Below, piece by piece: positions 32,409-42,068 of a stretch of 64,000 bases of DNA. Source of the DNA: Primula veris (taxonomy: Eukaryota; Streptophyta; Magnoliopsida; Ericales; Primulaceae); contig OY821745.1 in assembly GCA_963682055.1 (NCBI GenBank), positions 29,943,342 to 30,007,341 of the forward strand, written 5' to 3'. How positions within the stretch are numbered: position 1 is the stretch's first letter; the number at the start of each line of letters is the position of its first letter. Below the pieces are notes generated by a model, which saw only the letters and a program-made list of their open reading frames with translations, made no database searches and had not been told where the DNA came from. Both the position numbers and the translations under genes were made by a program.

Positions 32409-33059
32409 GTGTGCAAGTAAATGAAGTATCCGGTCGAATACTCGTAATATTTCTTGGAATATGAAATCTTTGCGCCCAGTCGTGTGCAAGTGAGGGGGAG
32501 CATACATGAGAATACTTATTGCACTAATTACTACTTAGTCGAAATCCTTACACTCTGTCGTGTGCAAGTGAGGGAGAGCATCCAGACGCATGCTCGTGTA
32601 CTCTTTTTGTCCTTAAACCAATGTTTTTTTTCCACTGAGTTTTCCTTGGCAAGCTTTTTTTTTATGAGACACATTTCTAATCCCCGTTCTCACTGAGGAT
32701 TAGTGATTGCTGAAATCAGGGGGAGTATCTGGTTGTATACTTCTAACAATCGTGCACTCTTTTGTCCTTCGATTAGAGTTTTGTCCCACTGGATTTTTTC
32801 TAACAAGGTTTTAATAAGGCACACAGTGTATGATTATTTCCCTAGTACTACTGACAGTTGTGTACTCTTTTGTCATTATCAAGTTTTTCCCACCGGGTTT
32901 TCTTGGCAAGGTTTTTGACGAAGCACATATTTTCCAGTAAGTTCATTCACACACTTATATAGCATTTTGGCCCACTCCATTCGGCAACACCATTTTGTCC
33001 TATAATCTGGTTTTTATCCCACATCGGGTTTTCCGGACTTGAGGTTATGTGTTAGCAAT

Positions 33060-33640
33060 TTGAGGATTAAATCATATTGTGGTCCAAATAATGTATTCCA
33101 ACCCATTTAGGTGTAGTTTCTCGTTATTTTTTTTTTCTTTCCGTTTTTCACTATTTCACGTGCATGTTTTATTTTATTATTGGTTTTCTTCACATTTCGC
33201 ATCTCCATTTCTCGTTTCGCTTTACGATTTGTTCTACTCCCTTGTAACTATGAAATAAACCAAGTATTAATTACAATACCACACACCAACAGTTCTCATT
33301 TTCTTTCACATCAGAATTTAAGTATTTCAATTTCTGATTAAGCAAAAACACAACTTATGTTTATATTAATTAAGTTAATATTGTAAAACTAAATAAACAT
33401 GCTATCAATTTATTTATTTTTAAAAACCCTATCAAATTCAACATATTTACCATGAAACTCCAACATATTTTCTATCAAATTAAACCCTAATTCATCAAAT
33501 GATTTTTTTTATTTTATTTTTTAATATTTTCCATAATTTATAAAAAAGGTATTCGGGACAGAAATAGTATCATCACATCCCCACAACCACAAAACACAAT
33601 CTAAAAGCGTAAAAAGTAACAGACAACGATTGATTATTAT
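33060..33640. other. intergenic, upstream region of the serine acetyltransferase gene
   Basis: AT-rich, with no gene. Copy-2 Copia similarity stops near 33056. The stretch probably contains the proximal promoter, but no specific motif apart from the TATA box is convincing. Confidence 0.4.
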
Positions 33641-33643
33641 TAT

Positions 33644-33650
33644 TATAAAA
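33644..33650 (+). promoter_or_regulatory. TATA box of the serine acetyltransferase gene
   Basis: TATAAAA lies 57-63 bp upstream of the ATG at 33707, with a pyrimidine-rich leader (CTCTCTCTCTCT, 33689-33700) before the start, as is common in plant 5' UTRs. Confidence 0.5.
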
Positions 33651-33706
33651 AAACCAAGGCGCTAAATAAAATAAAAACACTCTTTGTTCTCTCTCTCTCT
33701 AAAACT

Positions 33707-36700
33707 ATGGCTTGTTTGGGAGACGATAATAATTGGTTCTCTCACACAGACTCTAATAACAATAACAACAATAATAATAATAAAAAACCCATATCTAATA
33801 ATAAGCATTATATGGAGTATAAATTGGTGGAAAAGGTATTTCCGGTTTATGCTATGGGGTATCATAAACCCGACCCGGACCCGTTTTTTACTTTTGATCA
33901 TGACCCTATTTGGCTTTCTGTTACACAAGATGCCAAGCTTGAGGTTTTTTTTTTCTTTTTTATTTAATTTTTTCTTCTATTACTAGTTTTTGTTTCACTA
34001 ACATTTTATTAGTCCTTACGTTCCCATTTAATTGTACTTTAATGTACTAAACTACGTGCAATTTTGACCGGTTTATTACATATATCAAAATTGTTGAAGT
34101 GAGAATTTTCATTATTTAATCATACTATAATTTAACATTTGAACTATACGATTGATTTTTGAAAATTTTAATTTCGACAATTTTGACCGGCTTATTACGT
34201 GTATAAAATTGGTGGAATGAAATTTTTCATAATTTAAGCATATGAGTTAACGCTAGACTATATGATTATCTTTTGAATTTTTTCATTTCGACAATTTTGA
34301 TATAAGAAAACTGTATTTAATTTCGTAATGGAGAATTAAATAAAACGAAGTGAGTATTAACAAAAAGGCAAATTCCGGGGACACTTTCGGCCTATTGTAG
34401 ATAGCCTTCCCGGTGGTAAGAAAAGGCTTTGTACTTTAGTCATTAGCTGATATTATAAGATATTATTATAAAGGTAATTATATCAGCTAATGGGTGAAAA
34501 AGGTAAAAAAAAAGTTTTGAGCTTTGGTACTACTTGTTACTCCCTCCCTTACCATTTACCAGTATCTATTATAATCTATTACTGTAGGTGCAATTTTGAC
34601 CGATCAAAAAATTGTGTCAGAATTGTAAAGTTCTGAGCTTTTGGTCTCTTTTTTTTTTTTTTATTTAAAGTTGAGCTTTCGGTCTTGCTTGCTGATTTGT
34701 TTTGGGTTTGTTGCAGTAAAGGCTTGGTTGGTTGTATCTTTTAAGCATATAAGTGGGTTTGAGTTTGTTCAACTTAAAAGTTCTAGCTTTTTTCAGGAGT
34801 GGTAAACAATTTTGGTTTTAAGCTGACCAACTACAGAAATAAAGCTTATAAGTAAAAAGGAAAAAATTGAAAAGCTTAAAGATTGCAACCAAATATTCCG
34901 TTAGAGCTTTTTGCTGCCAACTTTTCCGTTTTCGATTCTTTCAGCATAGAACTTCTACATTCTTTATTATAGTAAACAAGATCATGAATTTTGAAATTGG
35001 CCAACCAATTGCAGTATGGCTTATTGGCTTGTGAGAAAAAAACAACCAAACTAATGGGCTTAAGAATCAACAACTAAACAAGCCTCGGAGATTTTTATAA
35101 TTTCACTTTGAGCATATCTGGTGCCGTTTTGCTTCGATGAGGTTTTTGGCTTATGAAAGCTAGTTACTTTTATCCAGGTAAACCCAGCTATTTAGAGAAA
35201 TACAGTAATAATTATTTCAGAGCAATTAGTAGTTAGATGGGCTAGTTATTATTTGATGACTGTAGAAGTAGGATGATGAGAAATTACCCTTTTGATACTC
35301 CCTTTATTGCTATTTGGAAGAGAGTCATATATTATTTTCAGGTTTGCATAGTACTTTCAGAATGGCTTAAGTATCTTTTCGGGTTTCAAGATCTAAATAT
35401 ATTTATTGGGTAGTGATTATCAATGAGTCTACTTAAGAAATCTAGATTATTGATATGTATTTACAGTTGTAAGATAACAGACTTGATGCCACATAATATA
35501 ATGACGGTATTCTCTTATCATTAAGCTAACTGTTGCACCCAAAATGCAATTTTAGGCGGAAAAGGAGCCAATATTGAGCAGCTTCCTCTATGCCAGCATT
35601 CTAGTACATGATTGTTTCGAAAAGGCATTGGTCTTTGTTCTTGCTAATCGACTGGAAAGTCCCACTCTTCTGGCTACACAACTTATTGACATATTTTCTA
35701 ATATAATGTTAAACAATCGAGAAATTCAACGCTCAATTCGGCTCGATGTTCAGGTAACTTGTTGTCCTTATACAATCCTGATTTTATACTGGGAAAAGTA
35801 TTATTTTCATTGACCAATATATTGACTTGTTAATAATTAATACTTGGTGAAGTTTGACAATCTAGGCGCCAATCTGTAGAATCAAAATATTAGTACACGT
35901 AAGCTGAAAATTCAACTTACAAGCGATAGTTCAACTAATTGCTCGAGTACAGTGTGTTGTAAAAATAATTTCTGAATACTTGTGATTTGAATCTTGATAA
36001 ATTGGTGTTCTAGTTGTTCGATTATGTGTAGATTGATGTTTTAATTTATTGTGAAGTTCAATAGTTGTTGTGGTAATCGAGTGATATGCTGTAATAATGT
36101 ATTAATCTAAAATATTAAAATTTGTTTTACGAAATGATTTTTGTCACATTTATGTTGTGTTTTGTAAGGACTTGGCAATTCTAGGCTATTTTTATTGCTA
36201 AGTAGTGTATATTTACATCTTCAGGCATTTAAAGAAAGGGATCCTTCCTGTTTGTCATATTTCTCAGCTATGTTGTACCTTAAGGTATCTCCACCTTTAA
36301 ATTTGTAAATTAAGAGAACATGTAATATGCATTTATTTCTGATCTTTTGAGATTTAAACTTAGTAGGGCTACCATTCTTTGCAAACACATCGCATAGCAC
36401 ATGCTTTATGGAACCAAGGACGGATAGTCTTGGCATTGGCATTACAAAGCCGAATTAGTGAGGTAATTTTTCCAATCAAGTGTCTATTAACAAATTCGTT
36501 ATGCATTATTAAGGAATAAAAGTTCTCTTTTTTTTGGACATCAACCTATCAGCTTTTAACAGATTGTAAATCAAATGATCAAGTTTCACAATCTACGCAA
36601 CAATTTACACAAAATCGAATAATAAGTTTACCAAACTATTAATTTTCATAATTTAGATATCAATCTACATAAAATCGGACTATTAATACACCAACCTTTC

Positions 36701-38406
36701 ATAACTTGAGTGTTTAAAAGTATAAATTCCAATGTCGGTGCATTAATGGTTCAAAATAGTGTTTATTGGTGCTTACAAAATCAGTGTTACCCAAGAACCA
36801 ATGCATACCTAGTGCTTTTGGTTTGAAATTGTAACACTGGTTTAATGATTGTTCTATTATGTATAGATTGGTGTATAAATTGTGACTTGCAAGTTGCAAT
36901 AGTATGGTTTACTAAATTACTAAAAGCTGATAGGTAGGTACATAAGTGATATTTTCCCCAAAATTAAATTGCTTCTCCTAACAGGCGTTGTCACGTTTTG
37001 TCTAGGTTTTTGGAGTTGACATTCATCCAGGTATGGTGGTGTTAAGTTCCTTTTGGGGAAATTTTAATTGTTTTTAAATAATGAGAATACTTTTGTGTTC
37101 CCCTTATGCATAGAGTTGCAATATGATTGGCACATACAATTACATTTTATGTATGCTTTGCCTCTTTCCTCCCTTCAAAATTTTCCTAGAAATCAATTGC
37201 AATTTCAATAGTTTGTTTCTTCTTAAGTGGCAACTCTTGTTACAGCTGCAAAAATTGGAAAGGGTATATTGTTGGATCATGCAACTGGAGTAGTTATCGG
37301 GGAAACTGCTGTTGTAGGGGATAGAGTTTCCCTTATGCAGGTATTCGACTTTGTTCTGCTTTTCTGTAATAAATTATGGTCTTCTGGATTTCATTTTTCC
37401 ATTTCGGTAGTATAGGTAATAGATTGAGTTGAACATGTATTATATCCTTGTCCGATTTGATTTTTCTTCCTGGGAATATGTTGAAAATTCCAACATCAGA
37501 TTTAAGAAAAACTTTTTTTTTTTTTGAATTTGCAGGGTGTGACGTTAGGAGGAACTGGCAAGGGAATTGGTGATCGGCATCCAAAAGTAGGTCAAGGAGC
37601 ACTGATTGGAGCCGGTGCTATTATTCTAGGGAACATAAATATAGGTGAGGGTGCGATGATAGCTGCTGGTTCCCTTGTACTGAAAGACGTTGCTCCACAT
37701 AGGTATATATATAATTTTATATACAAACATATTTGTACGTACAGACTACATATGCGTACAGGTTCCCCATAGAATTGCAGTTTCCCTTTTTATATCCGTT
37801 CCTTGTTTTGTAGTACATGATTTTAATAGTTTTCTTCTATGATTTTGAAGTATGATGGCAGGAATTCCGGCAAAAGTTATTGGTTATGTCAACGAGAAAT
37901 GTCCTTCTCTTACAATGAAACATGGTATGTGTAATTTTATGAAATGGTAATTGCTGCAGATTTTCAACTTACTCTGCTTGTACATATGTATAAAGATTAG
38001 TAGAATTGAGTCAGACTGTTTGGAAGAGGTCACCTCATGCTATGTCAGATTGCTAATTTGAAAATGACTTGTGGCCAAAAAAAGAAGAAGAACTTGATAG
38101 CCGCTATCTTTATCAATTAGTGATTTTCAAATAATTTATTTCATCCTTGAACAAGTTATCCCATTTTATATGCTTCTCGATTTTTTTGATGCCTTTTTAC
38201 TTGGAAATGCAGACGCTAGTAAGAAATTCTTTGAACATGTAGCTGTTGGTCGTACAGAAGAAACATCTCTTGGTAAGTTTCTTTTAAGCTAATTATAACA
38301 GTTCAGGGAGCATAAACTTTACGTTTTATGTATTTTGTATAAGAATCTTATTTCCAACAAAATTTCTACAGGATCATCAGTAACGGATAATGACGAAAAT
38401 AGCTGA
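33707..38406 (+). CDS. serine O-acetyltransferase, SERAT3 type, 10 exons
   Basis: Exons: 33707-33943, 35556-35753, 36225-36284, 36367-36462, 37006-37030, 37246-37340, 37536-37702, 37851-37924, 38213-38272, 38372-38406. All introns are GT-AG; the product is 348 residues. It acetylates serine with acetyl-CoA to give O-acetylserine, the carbon skeleton for cysteine. The N-terminal helical domain starts at about residue 34. The hexapeptide-repeat left-handed beta-helix includes GVDIHPAAKIGKG, LLDHATGVVIGETAVVGD and GVTLGGTGKGIGDRHPK. The catalytic pair, by alignment to bacterial CysE, is Asp202 and His217. An N9 run at the N-terminus comes from an AAT/AAC microsatellite. A MAC start with no evident transit peptide and the multi-exon structure fit the cytosolic SERAT3 group. 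The unusual C-terminal tail ends SSVTDNDENS. The last codons lie in a duplicated segment (38396 onward). Introns 1, 2 and 4 carry MITEs. Confidence 0.93.
34009..34357. mobile_element. MITE family M1, double or extended copy, in SERAT intron 1
   Basis: CTACGTGCAATTTTGACCGG and related words recur, with a second ACAATTTTGACCGGCTTATTA about 135 bp later and an inverted right end. It looks like two overlapping or partly duplicated copies of the family at 50296-50537. A further short fragment (ACTCCCTCCCTTACC, then TGCAATTTTGACCGATC) lies at about 34542-34640. Confidence 0.55.
35790..36100. repeat. MITE family M2, degraded copy in SERAT intron 2
   Basis: It shares the words GGGAAAAGTATTATTTT, TTGTTCGATTATGTGTAGATTG and repeated TTGGTG elements with the copies at 36525-36960 and 44902-45343. 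It is degraded and its ends are uncertain. Confidence 0.4.
36525..36960. mobile_element. MITE family M2 copy in SERAT intron 4
   Basis: The left edge contains CCTATCAGCTTTTA, matched by its reverse complement TAAAAGCTGATAGG near 36918-36931. Internal words (ACACCAACCTTTCATAAC, GTGTTTAAAAGTATAAA) match the kinase-intron copy. It has no coding potential. Confidence 0.6.
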
Positions 38407-39901
38407 AGGTTTGCAGGAGTGGATGTTATTGCAGTTTTGACTTTAGCCTTGGAGTAAATTATGCAATGCATTCCGACATTTGAATCTAAATATAATCGTC
38501 TATAAAGTGTTTAGGCCATTTAATCACTTTTCTAATTCATGTAGCACAAGGTTCATACATTATATATATATATACAAGTTCTATTTCTTCACTGCCTTGG
38601 CCTTTTCTAAACAGTCTGCATATACATCATATTTACTAACAAATGGAGAAGCAATACAGTGTCACTCTATGTAGAAATATAACATATACTATATACTATA
38701 TCCGAAAGGAAAAAGGTTAAATAGACCCTTAACAGCGATAAAATACATGTATATACATATAAACTGCCTAACTGGGGTACATCTTTTCATCAGATTGTGC
38801 AGCTGAGGTATTTATTCATGAAGAAAATTAATTGGAACCAACAAATTGAACTGCATCTTATTGAGCATCAATTACTCATAAAAATATTATAAAGGCTTAA
38901 CTAACTATACAATCAAGCAGATATGCACTTAAAACTAAATAACTGTCTTAATATTCACCGTATCAAAATTTCATTTCTTCCGTAAGATTTCTTCTAATTA
39001 ATAACCATCTCCACAAAGTTCCATATTCTTTCTGCTATACATATCAACAACACTTGTTACCTTTCGCTGTGGACACCATAGCCTTCTTAGCCGCTACTCT
39101 CACAGACTCATTTAAACGTATCAAATGTCCGTTTAAATAAACTCTTATTCCGTAGTGGTTTACGATACTCTTTTATTTGAGCAATCCTTCAATTTTTTCT
39201 AAGATCAAGTCCATTAAACCTGCAACTTTCCCAGGCTTTCTTTTGAAATTATCAATGCTAAACGCGTAGATAGTTATGTATTTATCCTCAATTCGGCAAT
39301 ATTTTTGTATCGACATTAAGGCTGAAATCCTGCTCTATGATTATCTCTTTCACCTAAATTTCTTGTCTTACCATATCTTCGGTTCCCGTCCATGATCAAC
39401 ACCAGGTGGCTCGGGATGGGACCTGCAGATACAGTACGAAATATTGCATAACGTAGTAGATTTCCGAAACTAGTACAGAACTTTTTAGATGTACCCGTCC
39501 TCTCTTTTCCCAAGACTAGTCCCGTAAGCATTCAACTTTATCAACAGCTAAAAACTGATGAAAGATAAATTACGGAGTAATAAATAAAGCAAATGCTATC
39601 GTAACCAATCCACTAAAATTTCGTCAATCATCACCCCTTCCTTGAAGACAAATTAACGGAACTAGGCACCAATCTTTCCACTACTTTTCAGAAAATAAGT
39701 TAGATTAGCTCATTCGAGCTGAAAATAAAAGTTACCCAACTTAGAAACTTCCATATTTGTCAAGCCAAAAAATACACTGCATCTAATCAGCAGAGTATCA
39801 TATAAACTGAGCTTAAAAGCTGAAACCAAAGATACTTGTGAAGCATATGAAACTTTATACACCTTAAAGTTCATGGGACGAAAAAAGAAATTTTTGAAAC
39901 C
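38396..39901. repeat. tandem duplication, unit 1 (acetyltransferase 3' end and flank)
   Basis: 1506 bp repeated at 39903-41408 with a constant offset of 1507 bp. By eye only two substitutions differ (near 39209 versus 40716, and 39850 versus 41357). It begins ten bases before the stop codon of the serine acetyltransferase (AAAATAGCTGA), so the stop and 3' UTR are included. Each unit contains an antisense cis-prenyltransferase pseudogene. Confidence 0.97.
39043..39531 (-). pseudogene. cis-prenyltransferase (dehydrodolichyl-diphosphate-synthase-like) pseudogene, copy 1
   Basis: Minus-strand peptide blocks HLVLIMDGNRRYGK and NHRAGF match the substrate-binding N-terminus of cis-prenyltransferases (IMDGNRR is a family signature). 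After a frameshift near 39318 the match continues as YITIYAFSIDNFKRKPG, LMDLILEKIEGLLK, a stop codon, then YGIRVYLNGHL and VRVAAKKAM. Only the N-terminal half is recognisable. A frameshift and at least one nonsense codon mean no enzyme. The enzyme family builds long-chain polyprenyl diphosphates. Whether the source was a retrocopy is unclear, since many plant members lack introns. Confidence 0.85.
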
Positions 39902-39902
39902 A

Positions 39903-41408
39903 AAAATAGCTGAAGGTTTGCAGGAGTGGATGTTATTGCAGTTTTGACTTTAGCCTTGGAGTAAATTATGCAATGCATTCCGACATTTGAATCTAAATAT
40001 AATCGTCTATAAAGTGTTTAGGCCATTTAATCACTTTTCTAATTCATGTAGCACAAGGTTCATACATTATATATATATATACAAGTTCTATTTCTTCACT
40101 GCCTTGGCCTTTTCTAAACAGTCTGCATATACATCATATTTACTAACAAATGGAGAAGCAATACAGTGTCACTCTATGTAGAAATATAACATATACTATA
40201 TACTATATCCGAAAGGAAAAAGGTTAAATAGACCCTTAACAGCGATAAAATACATGTATATACATATAAACTGCCTAACTGGGGTACATCTTTTCATCAG
40301 ATTGTGCAGCTGAGGTATTTATTCATGAAGAAAATTAATTGGAACCAACAAATTGAACTGCATCTTATTGAGCATCAATTACTCATAAAAATATTATAAA
40401 GGCTTAACTAACTATACAATCAAGCAGATATGCACTTAAAACTAAATAACTGTCTTAATATTCACCGTATCAAAATTTCATTTCTTCCGTAAGATTTCTT
40501 CTAATTAATAACCATCTCCACAAAGTTCCATATTCTTTCTGCTATACATATCAACAACACTTGTTACCTTTCGCTGTGGACACCATAGCCTTCTTAGCCG
40601 CTACTCTCACAGACTCATTTAAACGTATCAAATGTCCGTTTAAATAAACTCTTATTCCGTAGTGGTTTACGATACTCTTTTATTTGAGCAATCCTTCAAT
40701 TTTTTCTAAGATCAATTCCATTAAACCTGCAACTTTCCCAGGCTTTCTTTTGAAATTATCAATGCTAAACGCGTAGATAGTTATGTATTTATCCTCAATT
40801 CGGCAATATTTTTGTATCGACATTAAGGCTGAAATCCTGCTCTATGATTATCTCTTTCACCTAAATTTCTTGTCTTACCATATCTTCGGTTCCCGTCCAT
40901 GATCAACACCAGGTGGCTCGGGATGGGACCTGCAGATACAGTACGAAATATTGCATAACGTAGTAGATTTCCGAAACTAGTACAGAACTTTTTAGATGTA
41001 CCCGTCCTCTCTTTTCCCAAGACTAGTCCCGTAAGCATTCAACTTTATCAACAGCTAAAAACTGATGAAAGATAAATTACGGAGTAATAAATAAAGCAAA
41101 TGCTATCGTAACCAATCCACTAAAATTTCGTCAATCATCACCCCTTCCTTGAAGACAAATTAACGGAACTAGGCACCAATCTTTCCACTACTTTTCAGAA
41201 AATAAGTTAGATTAGCTCATTCGAGCTGAAAATAAAAGTTACCCAACTTAGAAACTTCCATATTTGTCAAGCCAAAAAATACACTGCATCTAATCAGCAG
41301 AGTATCATATAAACTGAGCTTAAAAGCTGAAACCAAAGATACTTGTGAAGCATATGAAACTTTACACACCTTAAAGTTCATGGGACGAAAAAAGAAATTT
41401 TTGAAACC
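39903..41408. repeat. tandem duplication, unit 2
   Basis: Second, nearly identical unit of 38396-39901. It contains a displaced copy of the AATAGCTGA end of the acetyltransferase frame. The junction lies between GAAACC and AAAATAGC, with only a few A bases of microhomology. Downstream of 41408 the units diverge at once. Confidence 0.97.
40550..41038 (-). pseudogene. cis-prenyltransferase pseudogene, copy 2
   Basis: Copy of 39043-39531 inside duplication unit 2, with the same frameshift and stop. The lesions therefore predate the duplication. Confidence 0.85.
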
Positions 41409-41471
41409 GTGGTCATAATGTTATTAATGATTTGGTTATGGATTTTAATAAGTACTTTCCATTTTCTATAC

Positions 41472-41508
<37 letters not shown>

Positions 41509-41999
41509 CATATATATATTATTTTTGATAATAAGTAACCCTCCTTATGGCACAGGCTAGCCGCATCCTGCATATATTATATTAGCGAAACGAGAGTCGA
41601 GCATAACTTTATTGATTAAAAAGAAGACAAGGTTAATCTTATTACTTGAATACGACATTTGGTGATTGGAAACATTGTGATGTTTTCATCGGTGCACACT
41701 GGCAAGGAGTTAGGGGTGTGCAAATTTTAAATTGGCACTAAAAAATAGTACAGTTTTTGGGTTTTCAAAAGGTGTAACTGAATCGATAAAGTTGTCATAT
41801 TTGGACTATGGTGAATAAAAAATGATGCTGCAAGACTATAGTGATAAAATCAAGTATATGAACTTTCCAAGCAAGAGCCCTTTAAGAATATCTCAGAGAT
41901 GTAAATGACAAGAGATAATCCTACATTGATAAATACAATGTTTTTTAACTTCAACATCGAATGTTGAAGAGCCGAAAACCTGAACAATTCATTTGTAAA
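41409..41999. other. region between convergent genes, with an AT microsatellite
   Basis: Contains CATATATATATATATAC-type repeats (41466-41520). Otherwise unrecognised. It should hold the 3' ends of the minus-strand kinase transcript. Confidence 0.5.
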
Positions 42000-42006
42000 G
42001 TATAAC

Positions 42007-42007
<1 letters not shown>

Positions 42008-42043
<36 letters not shown>

Positions 42044-42058
42044 CGCGCGCGCGCGCGG
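42008..42058. repeat. C35 homopolymer followed by (CG)8
   Basis: 35 consecutive C (42008-42042) merge into eight CG dinucleotides and end 11 bases beyond the kinase stop codon, in its 3' UTR, where the RNA would read (CG)8 then a G35 run. It stands out strongly in AT-rich DNA. It may be a real microsatellite or a sequencing or assembly artefact. Confidence 0.9.
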
Positions 42059-42068
42059 AAAATTACTC

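Larger units (their letters stand above)
26440..33060 (+). mobile_element. decayed Ty1-copia retrotransposon, copy 2, with nested insertion
   Basis: From about 27270 the sequence runs parallel to copy 1 with many shared words. YQLVTGYEP is near 29038-29064, LAQGFSH near 30014, MWYSRLSEYLISLGY near 30298-30342, [14 protein letters not shown] near 30401-30433, [15 protein letters not shown] plus KDIFRYL near 30700-30780, and ECICLRAIISH near 31030-31060. A likely 5' LTR edge with primer-binding-site-like CAACACGTTATCGACAC lies at 26655-26672. The 3' LTR is missing. A 1148-bp solo LTR interrupts the 3' part. All frames are broken. Confidence 0.75.

Noticed and set aside
33684..33986. Overlapping plus-strand frame (100 codons) at the start of the acetyltransferase
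   Set aside because: Different frame from exon 1 of the SERAT gene, hydrophobic low-complexity peptide from the AT-rich sequence, and it crosses the exon 1 donor.
39316..41038. Two identical 71-codon minus-strand frames as a functional small gene pair
   Set aside because: They are the N-terminal part of a cis-prenyltransferase that runs into a frameshift and stop. Identity is due to the recent tandem duplication, not to selection.
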